From positions 1 to 64,000 of the forward strand of contig NZ_JYLL01000015.1 in assembly GCF_001439695.1 (NCBI RefSeq): DNA of 64,000 nucleotides, read 5' to 3'. The notes below the pieces were generated by a model that saw only the letters and a list, made by a program, of their open reading frames with translations, ran no database searches and had not been told where the DNA came from. The position numbers were made by a program, and so were the translations under genes. Shown piece after piece: positions 54,299-63,697 of the stretch (position 1 is the first letter of the stretch; each line of letters opens with the position of its first letter). Source of the DNA: Pseudomonas veronii. GTDB taxonomy: Bacteria > Pseudomonadota > Gammaproteobacteria > Pseudomonadales > Pseudomonadaceae.

Positions 54299-55540
54299 TC
54301 ACTCGGGTCGTTGCATCCGGCAGGCATCCTGGACAGGCGCTGCGGCTTCATCGGCACTGAACGACTTGATCGGCACAAAGCCCATGTCGGTGCCGTCAAC
54401 CTTGTAGCGCGCCTCCTTCGACACCACCGACACCACGAACGGCATCAGCAGTTGGTGATCCTCGGCACGCATCCGCACGTCACCCAATGGGTTGCGGTCG
54501 CTGGCCTGTTCCAGGGCCAGGGCGAAACTGCGGGTATTGAGACGGCCATCTTCGGCCGGCAGCTTCTTCAGCACATTGCCGACCATCTGCAAGGCAAATA
54601 CCGTCTGTGGCTCGATGTAGGCTGGCAGGTGCCCGGTCTTGGCCTGATACTCGCTGGCAAATTTTTCGCCCTGCTCGCCCGCCGCCTCAATGTTGAACGG
54701 GTGGGAAACGTAGTGCCCCAGCGCGACATCGCCGGCGTTGGCGAGGTTGCCCGGCTGATCGAGAAAGGCCGTGCCGAAGCGCAGCTTCAGGCCGGCGGCG
54801 CGGCTGGCTTTCATCAGCAGCAACAGGTCGTTGCCCCAGTTGCCGGTCAGCACGGTTTCTGCGCCGGAGGCCTGGATGCGAGCGATATAGGGCGAAAAAT
54901 CCTGCACCTTCTGCGTGTCGTGCAGGCTTTTACCCACCAACTGATAACCGCCAGCCGCGGCGTTTTCAGTGATGGATTTTTCCATGTCCTGGCCCCAGCT
55001 GTAGTTCTGGTTCATGGAATAGACTTTGCTGCCCAGGGTGCCCGCCTCTTTCATTGCCGCGACCAGGGTCTTGACCCGGATCGGTGCGTTACCGTTGAAG
55101 CGGAAGTGATAGAAGTGGCATTTGCTGCCGGTCAGTTCAAGCGCTTCACCGCCGACGTTGAGGAACACCACCTCCTTGCCCTTATTGCGCAGGTTGTACT
55201 TGCGCACGTCTTCGGTGATCTGCCCGGCAGCCACTGACGAAGCCCCTTGGACAATCATTTGCGCGCCGCTGCCAATGGCGGCCTTGAGTTTCTCGGAGGC
55301 GCCCGCGGGGGTCCCCTGGCTGTCGAACTCAAGGAGCTGGATCGGTTCGCCGTTCCAACCGCCCTCGGCATTCAGCCGTTCGATCTGAAAACGCGTGGCG
55401 GCGCGGAACATTTGCCCGGTGGCGGCCGACGGCCCCGACAGGGTCTCGACCAACGCCACTTTCAAAGGATCAGCGCAGGCGATACCGGCGAACAGGGTCG
55501 TGCCGAGGGTGAGCAGACGCAGCGTGGTCTTGGTGTGCAT
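54299..55540 (-). CDS. Liv-type ABC substrate-binding protein
   Basis: A 413-residue periplasmic protein with a signal peptide (MHTKTTLRLLTLGTTLFAGIACA, cleaved before DPLKVA) and a type I periplasmic-binding fold (LVETLSGPSAATGQMF; SVYGxNYSWGQD-like hinge). First gene of the importer operon, 33 bp after a GntR-type operator and divergent from the gntR gene. Homologues bind branched-chain amino acids, amides, urea or aromatic acids; this one cannot be assigned. Confidence 0.9.
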   Translation of the reverse strand: MHTKTTLRLLTLGTTLFAGIACADPLKVALVETLSGPSAATGQMFRAATRFQIERLNAEGGWNGEPIQLLEFDSQGTPAGASEKLKAAIGSGAQMIVQGASSVAAGQITEDVRKYNLRNKGKEVVFLNVGGEALELTGSKCHFYHFRFNGNAPIRVKTLVAAMKEAGTLGSKVYSMNQNYSWGQDMEKSITENAAAGGYQLVGKSLHDTQKVQDFSPYIARIQASGAETVLTGNWGNDLLLLMKASRAAGLKLRFGTAFLDQPGNLANAGDVALGHYVSHPFNIEAAGEQGEKFASEYQAKTGHLPAYIEPQTVFALQMVGNVLKKLPAEDGRLNTRSFALALEQASDRNPLGDVRMRAEDHQLLMPFVVSVVSKEARYKVDGTDMGFVPIKSFSADEAAAPVQDACRMQRPE

Positions 55541-55572
55541 GGAAACCTCGAATTTTTATTGTTATTTGCAAT

Positions 55573-55606
55573 CTGGTAGTACATCAGCAAGTACATGTCT
55601 GACCAG
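55573..55606. promoter_or_regulatory. GntR operator-like inverted repeat before importer operon
   Basis: CTGGTAGTACAT (55573-55584), 10 bp, ATGTCTGACCAG (55595-55606). Same arm length and spacing as at 49080-49113. It lies between the importer operon and the divergent gntR gene. Confidence 0.7.
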
Positions 55607-55825
55607 TTGGCGAAAATTACGTCAAGCCTGCCGCGAAGTCAAAGCACTCCTACCACGTTTTATGCATTTATTTTTTATAAATGCACCTGCGGGCCTTTAA
55701 AACAGACAACTCCACCCTGGATTATTTTTTCAAACACTTGTAAGACCACAGCTCAATCCGTCACTATCAACAGCTCATCACATCAATGCCCGTACCCGTG
55801 CTGCCCCCTGGCAGAGGACCGAACC

Positions 55826-56539
55826 ATGAAAAGCGACAACGCGCACCCCAACCAGCCCCTGCCCATGGAAATCGTTCACTGGCTCAGTGGCGAGATCCAA
55901 TCCGGGCGGCTGGCCACTGGCGATCAACTGCCCAGCGAACGGCAACTGTGCGAACAGTTTTCGGTCAGCCGGGCGGTGGTGCGCGAAGCCTTGTCGCAGC
56001 TCAAGTTCGAAGAGCTGATCACCACTCAGCAAGGCAAGGGTGCCTTCGTCGCCAAGCGTGGCGAGCGCCATGCGTTTCGCTTGAAAGCAGTCTCGCTGGG
56101 TGAAGGGGACGCATTGCTGCATATCCTCGAATTCCTGATCACCATTGAAGTGGGCGCCACACGCCTGGCAGCCTTGCGCCACACCCCCGAAGACCTGAAG
56201 AAGATTCGCCAGGCACTGGTTGGTATGGAATACGCCATGGTCAATGATCAACTGGGGGACGAAGAAGACTATGCCTTCCACCAAGCGATTGTCGCGGCCA
56301 CGCACAACCCGCATTTCAAATCGCTCAACGAGTACCTCGACCACAGCGTCCGGCGCCTGATTCGCGAAGCTCGCAGCAACACCGCCGAAATCTACAACGA
56401 GCTGATCCAGGACGTGCAGGACGAGCACCAGGCCATCTTCCAGGCCATCCAGGCCCGTGATCCGGTGTTGGCCGGCGAAGCCGCCGAGCGCCATCTGCGC
56501 AATGCCGCCAAGCGGATGAACATGTACCTGCAGGCCTGA
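55826..56539 (+). CDS. GntR-family regulator, FadR subfamily
   Basis: A 237-residue protein: N-terminal winged helix (~8-75, GDQLPSERQLCEQFSVSRAVVREAL) and a C-terminal FCD domain whose metal-binding His residues are visible in DYAFHQAIVAATHN and the terminal AAERHL. Binding of a carboxylate usually releases the regulator from DNA. ATG 55826 has GAGG at 8 bases; the longer upstream frame is rejected. Divergent from the importer; predicted master regulator of the cluster. Confidence 0.92.
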   Translation: MKSDNAHPNQPLPMEIVHWLSGEIQSGRLATGDQLPSERQLCEQFSVSRAVVREALSQLKFEELITTQQGKGAFVAKRGERHAFRLKAVSLGEGDALLHILEFLITIEVGATRLAALRHTPEDLKKIRQALVGMEYAMVNDQLGDEEDYAFHQAIVAATHNPHFKSLNEYLDHSVRRLIREARSNTAEIYNELIQDVQDEHQAIFQAIQARDPVLAGEAAERHLRNAAKRMNMYLQA

Positions 56540-56584
56540 TTCCCGGCAGCACCCTTGACACCGAAAAGCGAAGCCTTCTACCAT

Positions 56585-56617
56585 CCTGTCAGACAACAAT
56601 AAAATATGTCAGACAGG
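56585..56617. promoter_or_regulatory. GntR operator-like inverted repeat before shikimate-dehydrogenase-like operon
   Basis: CCTGTCAGACAA (56585-56596), 9 bp, ATGTCAGACAGG (56606-56617). Arms match those upstream of the SDR and importer operons except for a one-base shift at the outer end. It lies 200 bp before the shikimate-dehydrogenase-like start; a 67-codon frame in between (56606-56809) has no known domain. Confidence 0.65.
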
Positions 56618-56817
56618 TTACTGCTCATGAGTTCTATCAGCGCACTGTTACAAGCATTGGCTTCATTGATCCGCACCTCCGACACCCCTCCTGCCCTCGG
56701 CACGACCGCCCACCCTGCGGTATTCCAGCTTCCACTCGATCCCTTTTTCGGCCCGGCTCTTTATGAGAAGCGCCTCGGCACGACCGCCCGTACCCACTCC
56801 TACCGTTGAGGTTTCCC

Positions 56818-57648
56818 ATGCACATCAGTGGCCAGACGCAACTGATCGGCATCGTTGCCGATCCGATCGCCCATGTAAAAACTCCGCAAGTGATCAACCA
56901 CAGTGCTGCCAACCAGGGCCTCGACCTGGTCTGCGTGCCGCTGCACGTGCAAGGGTCGAACCTGCACAAGGTGCTGCTCGGCGTATCCGGCATCGCCAAT
57001 CTGCACGGCCTGGTAGTGACCATCCCGTACAAGGAAAGCATCGTTGAATACTGCGACGAACTGACCGAGACCGCACGCCAGGTCGGCTCGGTCAACGCGG
57101 TGCGGATCGACCCCGAGAGCGGCCGCTTGATCGGTGGCAACTTCGACGGCGAAGGCATGCTCGCCGGGCTGCATCAGCAAGGTCATAGGCTGGAAGGCAA
57201 ACGCGTGCTGCTGGTGGGCGCCGGGGGCGCCGGCAAGTCGATCGCCGCAGCGATTGCCCGGCAGGAACCGGCACGGCTAGCGATCTACAATCGCTCCCCT
57301 GCCCGCGCCGAAGCCCTGTTGGAACGCCTGAAAACGCAGTTCCCCAAGGTCGAGCTAAGCACCAGCGACGGCAATGCGCAGGACTTCGACGTGATCATCA
57401 ACGCCACCTCCCTGGGCCTCAAGGACGACGATGCCCTGCCGCTGGACCCCAGCACCCTGCGGGCTGATGCCCTGGTCTGCGAAGCCGTGATGCGCGCCGG
57501 CGACACCCCCCTGTTGGCCGCGGCTCGACTGCGCGGCTGCCGCGTTCACCATGGGCAACACATGATCTATGGCCAGATCGTGCAGATCTGTCGTTTTCTC
57601 GGCGTTGACCTGCAACACGAACATCTGGCGCGCATTCTCGGCCCATGA
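56818..57648 (+). CDS. Shikimate dehydrogenase-like oxidoreductase
   Basis: A 276-residue AroE-family protein: substrate-site Lys in VTIPYKES (~65), NAD(P) motif GAGGAGKSIA (~130-139) and NATSLGL. The family NTD motif is NFDG here, as in shikimate-dehydrogenase-like or quinate-type paralogues rather than biosynthetic AroE. GAGG precedes ATG 56818. Linked to a following SDR gene and behind a GntR-type operator, it is probably catabolic, oxidising a cyclic polyol or hydroxy acid. Confidence 0.87.
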   Translation: MHISGQTQLIGIVADPIAHVKTPQVINHSAANQGLDLVCVPLHVQGSNLHKVLLGVSGIANLHGLVVTIPYKESIVEYCDELTETARQVGSVNAVRIDPESGRLIGGNFDGEGMLAGLHQQGHRLEGKRVLLVGAGGAGKSIAAAIARQEPARLAIYNRSPARAEALLERLKTQFPKVELSTSDGNAQDFDVIINATSLGLKDDDALPLDPSTLRADALVCEAVMRAGDTPLLAAARLRGCRVHHGQHMIYGQIVQICRFLGVDLQHEHLARILGP

Positions 57649-57677
57649 ACCCAGGCACTCTTTCGGAGACAACGACC

Positions 57678-58418
57678 ATGTATGATTTCAACAATCGCGT
57701 CCTGCTGCTGACGGGTGCCAACGGTGGCATCGGCCGCGAAGTGGCAAGGCTGTTCTATCAGTACGGCGCCTCGATGGTGCTCGCCGACCTGGACGGCGAC
57801 GGCCTGGCGGATTTCGCCCGGGAACTGGACGCCAGCGGCGAGCGCGTCGCCACCCTGCGGATGAATGCGGCCGACCCTGCCGATTCGGCCAAGGCTGTGC
57901 AACTGGCCGTCGAACGCTTCGGCGGCATCGACTTCCTGGTGCCATCGGCCGGTTTGTACCAGTCGCAGCCGATTCGCCAAATGACCGATGAGCAATGGCG
58001 CCAAACGCTGGGCATCAACCTCGACGGCGTGTTCTACCTGTGCCAGCGGGCAATCCCGGTACTGCGTGCCAACAGCGCAATCGTCAACCTAACCTCGGTG
58101 GCCGCACATCGGGGGGCGTTCTCTAACGCGCACTATGGCGCCTCCAAGGGCGGCCTATTGAGCCTGACCCGCGCCCTGGCGCGGGAGTTGGGGCCGCAGA
58201 CCCGGGTGAACGCGGTGTCCCCCGGGATCATCGAAACCCCGATGACCCAGCACCTGATCGCGAGCCGCGGCAGCGATTCGGTGGAGCAGACCCCGCTCAA
58301 ACGCCTGGGTCAACCGAGCGAAATCGCCTCGGTGATCGCCTTTCTATGCAGCAACGGCTCAAGTTTCATGACCGGCGAAGTACTGCACGTGAACGGCGGG
58401 CTGTACATCGCCGGATGA
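57678..58418 (+). CDS. Short-chain dehydrogenase/reductase
   Basis: A 246-residue classical SDR: TGANGGIG (~12-19), catalytic YGASK (~150) and a C-terminal GEVLHVNGG. ATG 57678 has GGAG upstream, while the ATG at 57645 that overlaps the preceding stop lacks a ribosome site. Cotranscribed with the shikimate-dehydrogenase-like gene. Probably acts on the same cyclic alcohol/ketone series. Confidence 0.9.
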   Translation: MYDFNNRVLLLTGANGGIGREVARLFYQYGASMVLADLDGDGLADFARELDASGERVATLRMNAADPADSAKAVQLAVERFGGIDFLVPSAGLYQSQPIRQMTDEQWRQTLGINLDGVFYLCQRAIPVLRANSAIVNLTSVAAHRGAFSNAHYGASKGGLLSLTRALARELGPQTRVNAVSPGIIETPMTQHLIASRGSDSVEQTPLKRLGQPSEIASVIAFLCSNGSSFMTGEVLHVNGGLYIAG

Positions 58419-58514
58419 GCCTTGCGCGCCTCGTTTTTTTGCCCGTTGAGCGGTCAAGCGAGAAATGAGCGCGCGCCCTTCAGGGGCGCGGGTTCATGGG
58501 GCCAGCGGCCGCAC

Positions 58515-59288
58515 TTACGCGCTGGCAACCTGCAAAGAGCTACGCACCTTGCCTGGGCTGCTGCCGGTGATGCGCCGAAACCAATGACCAAAGGAATCCC
58601 CCGACGCAAATCCCAGGTGCTGCGCCAGGGTCTCGTTGGAGTGTTCGCCTGCCAGGCCGCGGTATGCCTCCACGAGGAGCAGGCGGTTGTGCCAGTCCGT
58701 GTAGCGCAATCCGGTATCCTTGCGAAACAGCCGCGCCAGCGTCCGCTCCGTAGCGCCTACCTCGTGCCCCCATTCGGTCAGGCTCTTGCGCATCCCAGGC
58801 CTGGCGATCAGTTGCTCGGCCACACGCTTGAGCCGTGCGTCGCTCGGCAAAGGCAGGACCATGTTGCTGGGCACCCGCTCTTCGATCTCCTCGAACAACA
58901 ACTGCAACATGCAGGCGCGCCGTTGTTCGCAAAGCGGTCGAGTGCCCTGCTCGGCCAACCGCTCGCACAGGGCGATGATCAGCGGGGATGCATCGATCAG
59001 CTTGACGCTCGGGGAGATGTGTTTGCACAGGTCAGGGTCAAGGTACAAGACCGTGAGGTCTACCGGGTTATACGCCTCGCCCGAGTGCAAGGTCTGTGGC
59101 GGAATCCAGACCGCCATTCCCGGTTTGAGCAACCAGCGTTGCTCGATGGCGTTGCCATGAAGCACACCGTTTTTGACTAACACAAACTGCCCGAAGGGGT
59201 GTTGATGAGCATGACGCTCCGCCTCGGGCAGCTTGGTTAACTGCCGTTCAACAACCAGTGCGGTGTGATCCAGGTCGACGAAACTCAT
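58515..59288 (-). CDS. AraC-family regulator with cupin sensor domain
   Basis: A 257-residue protein with an N-terminal cupin (HAHQHPFGQFVLV, ~26-38) and C-terminal AraC HTH pair (~160-255, LTEWGHEVGATERTLARLF; LAQHLGFASGDSFGHWFRRITG). Lies 11 bp after the MFS gene on the same strand. The pairing resembles E. coli nimR/nimT, where an AraC protein controls an exporter gene. Confidence 0.87.
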   Translation of the reverse strand: MSFVDLDHTALVVERQLTKLPEAERHAHQHPFGQFVLVKNGVLHGNAIEQRWLLKPGMAVWIPPQTLHSGEAYNPVDLTVLYLDPDLCKHISPSVKLIDASPLIIALCERLAEQGTRPLCEQRRACMLQLLFEEIEERVPSNMVLPLPSDARLKRVAEQLIARPGMRKSLTEWGHEVGATERTLARLFRKDTGLRYTDWHNRLLLVEAYRGLAGEHSNETLAQHLGFASGDSFGHWFRRITGSSPGKVRSSLQVASA

Positions 59289-59299
59289 TGCGACTCTGC

Positions 59300-60691
59300 T
59301 TACCCTTTCTGCGGTCCACCGCGCGCAGGCAGCTTGAAGGCAAAGAGTAAACCGAGTGCCATCAAAAGACCAAGCAACAGGAACGTGTCCGGGTAGGACT
59401 GGTCTGGCGGCAGGTACAACGCAACAGCCACCAGTGCATTGACGCCAAACGCCGCGCCAAGGTTGCGCAGAAACTGCACCGTGGAGGTATAGGCTCCCAA
59501 CTGATCAGGCGGGGCGCTGTTCTGTGCGAGTACCAGGGTCGTTGTGGCTGTAAAGCCCATACCCAGCCCGACCAGAATCTGACCGATGCCCATCAGCAGC
59601 CACTGCGAGCAGTGCAACCCCGCAGCCACCCCCAGACAACCGAGCATCAGCATGGCCATCCCAACGATAGCCATGGACTTGAACCCGACATTCGCCAGAC
59701 GCTTGCCACAGACGGTGGCACCGCCTACCCAGCCCAACGCGGCCAGCATGATCAGCCCGCCGGTCGACAATGCGCTGCCCGGCGAATGGCTCAGGGCAAT
59801 TGGCAACACGCTGACCGTGGCGTACAAGCCGATACTGGAGATCACCACCAACGCCATGACCGCTCCCAGTGCAGGCCGTTCAAAGAAACCAAACGGCACT
59901 GGGCTACCGGCAGGTACCTGACGCACGCGAGCTATCAGCGCGACCAGACTGATGAGCACCACAAACGCCAGCGTCGCTATCGGGTATGGGATCATATCCA
60001 GACGCTGACTGCTCAACATGAACAGCCCCGCACAAGCAGCAATGGCCAAAAGGCCCTGCGCTATCGGGTCTACCGTCCTGGTCGATTGACCTCGACCGAT
60101 AGCTGGTGTGAAACACAACACCGCCAATGCCAAACAGCCCAGCGGCAGATTGAGCCAGAATACCCAGCGCCAACTCAGGGTGTTGCCCAGCACCGTACCG
60201 GCAACCGGGCCCAACACAGCCGCCAGCCCCCAGACACTGCTGAGCATGCCCTGCATGCTGGCACGCTTGGGCCCGTCGAAGAGCGACGCCAGCATCGAGT
60301 AGGAAAGAACGATGATGCCACCCGCCCCGACGCCTTGCAGCGCTCTGCCGGCAATCAGCATGACCATGCTCTGGCTAGCGGCAACCAGCGCCGACGCGGC
60401 GATGAAGATCAGCAGGCTGACCTTCATCATCGACGAAACCCCGAACCGATCCGCCAGTGCGCCGGCCAGCGGGGCAATGAGTGCCAGGGGTAGCAGGAAG
60501 CCTGAGACCACCCAGGGATAGAGCGTCGCGTCCTGCATTTGCGCATTGATCTGCGCCAGTACCGTGCTGACAGCAGTACTGTCCATCGCCGCGAGAAACA
60601 ACACGACGAGCACCGCCAGAACGCTCAGCGAGCGTTGGCGCTGCACATGATCATTCTCATCTCGCAAAGAGGCGCGAGTAACACTCTTCAT
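59300..60691 (-). CDS. MFS drug transporter, DHA2 type
   Basis: A 463-residue transporter with about 14 hydrophobic segments and the DHA2 signature LAAMDSTAVSTVLAQINAQM in helix 1. ATG 60691 has AAGGGA at 7 bases. Likely exports drugs or toxic metabolites; cotranscribed with the AraC regulator. Confidence 0.87.
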   Translation of the reverse strand: MKSVTRASLRDENDHVQRQRSLSVLAVLVVLFLAAMDSTAVSTVLAQINAQMQDATLYPWVVSGFLLPLALIAPLAGALADRFGVSSMMKVSLLIFIAASALVAASQSMVMLIAGRALQGVGAGGIIVLSYSMLASLFDGPKRASMQGMLSSVWGLAAVLGPVAGTVLGNTLSWRWVFWLNLPLGCLALAVLCFTPAIGRGQSTRTVDPIAQGLLAIAACAGLFMLSSQRLDMIPYPIATLAFVVLISLVALIARVRQVPAGSPVPFGFFERPALGAVMALVVISSIGLYATVSVLPIALSHSPGSALSTGGLIMLAALGWVGGATVCGKRLANVGFKSMAIVGMAMLMLGCLGVAAGLHCSQWLLMGIGQILVGLGMGFTATTTLVLAQNSAPPDQLGAYTSTVQFLRNLGAAFGVNALVAVALYLPPDQSYPDTFLLLGLLMALGLLFAFKLPARGGPQKG

Positions 60692-60832
60692 AACCGATCC
60701 CTTCACGGCATTTACCTGGGATCAGGTTACGTAACCGCCTGGATGAGCGAAATGTTCCGTCAAGACAACTCATCGACTGAAACGGACGAGAACCATCAGC
60801 GGTGCCTCTTCGCGATCCGCACTACGACGTTG

Positions 60833-61720
60833 TCAGCTCGCCCTTTGATGCGTGCCGACGCAGAGGACTTCGAGCAATACCTGCTCCAGAATGTCGAAGA
60901 AACATCTGATGTGCGCCTGTTTCAACGCCTGAGGCCGGGTTACCAGATAGACCTCCATCTCTGGAAGTTCCAACTCCGGGAACAACTCCGTCAGGCCCTT
61001 CGCCAGAATACGCGGCAGTACAGCCACGCCCATGCCTTGCCGCACCGACTCCAGTTGGACGGAGAACGAGTTCACGCTGATTTGCGCACGGTCCAGGCCC
61101 GCAGCCTTTGCGGCACGCATTTGAGGCAACATATCCAGCGGAGGAAGCAAGGCGATGTTGACCGCCGTAGCCAGGGTCACCCCGGGAGATCGCTTCAGGT
61201 ACCCGGCCTCAGCGAAGACGCCATAGGCGAGCTTGCCGATGGGTCGATAAATCAACGACGGCTCGCCCAGGTGCGCTGTGCGTATGGCGATATCCGCCAC
61301 CCCGCGGACGATCTTGTGAAAGTCGGTGGCGACCAGTAACTCCACGGAACAGCGCGGATGCAGGGCCGTAAACCGGCTCGCGGCGTCCAGCACACAAGAA
61401 GAAAACCCCTCGCCGGCACTGACCAGCACGCTGCCACATAGCGCTGTGTGTTCCCCGGACAACTCCGCCGCCGTCTGACGCCTCAAGCCCGCCTCTGCTG
61501 CCACCGCGACGTCCACCAGGGCTTGGCCCCGCGAGGTCAACCAGCAGCCTTCAACGCCGCGTTCAACGAGCGGCTCACCCAGGGCCGCTTCCAGCTGGGT
61601 CAGGCGACGGGACACGGTAGACGCCGCGATCCCCAGCAGTTGGCCGGCTTGAAGAAAACTGCCACGCCGCGAGACCGCCAACAGCAGACGAAGATCGTCC
61701 CAATTTGCCTGCAACGCCAT
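60833..61720 (-). CDS. LysR-family regulator
   Basis: A 295-residue LysR protein beginning MALQANWDDLRLLLAVSRRGSF, HTH to ~65, of the group with NWDDLR at the start. GGAGG precedes ATG 61720. Divergent from the epimerase/phosphatase operon and upstream of the MFS gene; it could control either. Confidence 0.86.
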   Translation of the reverse strand: MALQANWDDLRLLLAVSRRGSFLQAGQLLGIAASTVSRRLTQLEAALGEPLVERGVEGCWLTSRGQALVDVAVAAEAGLRRQTAAELSGEHTALCGSVLVSAGEGFSSCVLDAASRFTALHPRCSVELLVATDFHKIVRGVADIAIRTAHLGEPSLIYRPIGKLAYGVFAEAGYLKRSPGVTLATAVNIALLPPLDMLPQMRAAKAAGLDRAQISVNSFSVQLESVRQGMGVAVLPRILAKGLTELFPELELPEMEVYLVTRPQALKQAHIRCFFDILEQVLLEVLCVGTHQRAS

Positions 61721-61836
61721 ACCTCCCATCCTCCAGGGTTTGCATATATGCAAAGCCATTATGCAGTAGTCGCTGTTTTTCAGGCGCAGCCTCAACGGTA
61801 TATCTACCGGCCTTCGAAACGACTGGAATGAAATGT

Positions 61837-62889
61837 ATGACTATGGACCCCATGCGCAACGCATTCGTCACTGGCGCAACCGGCTTGCTGGGCAACAACC
61901 TGGTGCGGGAACTGGTCGCACACGGCTACGCCGTCAAAGCCCTGGTCCGCTCACGGGCCAAGGGTGAGCAGCAGTTCAACGACCTGCCGAGCGTGGAACT
62001 GGTCGTTGGCGATATGGCCGACACCGACGCGTTCGCAACATCGTTGCAAGGCTGCGATACGGTGTTTCATACCGCGGCGTTCTTTCGCGATAACTACAAG
62101 GGCGGCAGCCACTGGGAAGCGCTCGAAAAGATCAATGTCGCCGGTACGCAAGCCCTGCTTCACCAGGCCTACCGCGCGGGGGTCCGCCGCTTCGTGCATA
62201 CCTCGTCGATTGCCGTGCTCGACGGAGCCCCCGGCACCTCTATCGACGAGACATGCCTGCGGGCCGAAGCCGATGCGGATGACTACTACCGCAGCAAGAT
62301 CCTCGCCGAGCGTGTCGTCTTGACGTTCCTTGAAACCCATCCCCAAATGCATGCCTGCATGGTGCTGCCCGGCTGGATGTGGGGCCCGGGCGATATGGGC
62401 CCGACTTCCTCCGGACAATTGGTCAAGGACGTGATCAACGGCAAGTTACCCGGGCTGATCCCCGGCACCTTCTCCGTGGTCGATGCCCGCGATGTGGCAT
62501 GTGCCCAGATCGCCGCCGCCAAACATGGGCGGCGAGGAGAGCGCTACCTCGCGGCCGGTCGCAACTTGACCATGCGCCAGTTGGTACCTGTGCTGGGGCG
62601 TATCGCGGGCGTCAAAACCCCTGTTCGGCAACTGCCAGTGCCCGCGCTGTACCTGTTGGCGGCGGCGCAGGAGGTTTACGCGCGCATTACCGGCAAGCCT
62701 ATTTTGCTGAGCATGGCGACGTTGCGCCTATTGATACGAGAGGAGCACCGTACCTGTTTTAACCACCACAAGAGCGAACAGGAGCTTGGCCTGAGTTTTC
62801 GAGTGCTGGAGCAGACCGTTTCTGACACTGTGGCGTGGTATCGGAAACATGGCGTGGTTAAGCCAAACAAGGACGAAAACACACGATGA
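61837..62889 (+). CDS. NAD-dependent epimerase/dehydratase (extended SDR)
   Basis: A 350-residue extended SDR: FVTGATGLLGNNLVRELV (~10-27), DTVFHTAA, and the YYRSK active site. It resembles dihydroflavonol-4-reductase-type proteins of bacteria. Several in-frame ATGs exist (61828, 61837, 61843, 61852); 61837 has the best-placed GGA. The stop overlaps the phosphatase start as ATGA. Confidence 0.87.
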   Translation: MTMDPMRNAFVTGATGLLGNNLVRELVAHGYAVKALVRSRAKGEQQFNDLPSVELVVGDMADTDAFATSLQGCDTVFHTAAFFRDNYKGGSHWEALEKINVAGTQALLHQAYRAGVRRFVHTSSIAVLDGAPGTSIDETCLRAEADADDYYRSKILAERVVLTFLETHPQMHACMVLPGWMWGPGDMGPTSSGQLVKDVINGKLPGLIPGTFSVVDARDVACAQIAAAKHGRRGERYLAAGRNLTMRQLVPVLGRIAGVKTPVRQLPVPALYLLAAAQEVYARITGKPILLSMATLRLLIREEHRTCFNHHKSEQELGLSFRVLEQTVSDTVAWYRKHGVVKPNKDENTR

Positions 62890-63449
62890 GCAAAACCATC
62901 ATCCTGATGCGTCACGGCCAGCCCAAGATGGCCGCGCGCGAAAGAATCTCAATGTTCGAGATGAAAGACTGGATCGAGCAATACAACCGATCCGAAATCA
63001 TCCGCCATCCGGCTCCGGACGCCAGCCAGCAACTCGCCGCAACCGCCACCCTGGTTGTTTCAAGCAGCGCGCCTCGTGCGCTGACCTCGGTCGAGGTGCT
63101 CGGGCTGAAGCCTGCTGTCGTCGACGCGCTTTTCTGCGAAGCGCAACTGCCTTATGGCCGTTGGCGATTGCCCCGGCTATCGCCGTTTACCTGGGCATTT
63201 ATCTTCCGGGTCTTATGGCTGTGCGGTTACTCACGCAATATCGAATCCGCTGGCGCCGCAAGGTTGCGCGCCAACACGGCCGCTCAACGACTGCAGTCCC
63301 TCGCCGGTGAAGGGCCGGTTCTGCTGCTCGGTCATGGCGTGATGAATCGAATGATCGCCAAACACCTGCTCGCAGACGGTTGGACCCGCCAACAGCACAA
63401 TGGCAGCCAATATTGGAGCGCGACGGTGTATCAATACGCTGGTGTATAG
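62886..63449 (+). CDS. Histidine phosphatase family protein
   Basis: A 187-residue branch-1 histidine phosphatase: catalytic LMRHGQPK (~7-14) and the second catalytic His in LLGHGVMNRM (~150). A hydrophobic segment (FTWAFIFRVLWLCGY) in the middle is unusual. Translationally coupled to the epimerase by a 4-bp overlap. Substrate unknown. Confidence 0.85.
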   Translation: MSKTIILMRHGQPKMAARERISMFEMKDWIEQYNRSEIIRHPAPDASQQLAATATLVVSSSAPRALTSVEVLGLKPAVVDALFCEAQLPYGRWRLPRLSPFTWAFIFRVLWLCGYSRNIESAGAARLRANTAAQRLQSLAGEGPVLLLGHGVMNRMIAKHLLADGWTRQQHNGSQYWSATVYQYAGV

Positions 63450-63697
63450 ACGGTGATCGGCTGAGCGCACGCAACCGTCCAGGTGGCACACCGCCCTGAT
63501 ACAGTGTCTTTGCTACGCGTGTGAAGTGCAGTGCTTCGGCTACGGCCAAAAGGAGCCTCACTCTCAGAAGCGCAGACAACGCTCCCGTTATGCCTGGAAC
63601 GTGAATAACGCGGCTTCACGCTCTATGGTGGAGTGCGAACAAGGACGTCATCGAGGCGGCCGAGGGACTCAGGCACTCTTTCAAGAGGATCACGCGC
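63450..63697. other. Intergenic stretch before the last gene
   Basis: No gene is seen. Short frames on both strands here lack domains. Confidence 0.4.

Noticed and set aside
56606..56809. A 67-codon frame between gntR and the shikimate-dehydrogenase-like gene
   Set aside because: It starts inside the predicted operator, has no domain and no good ribosome site; more likely a leader region.
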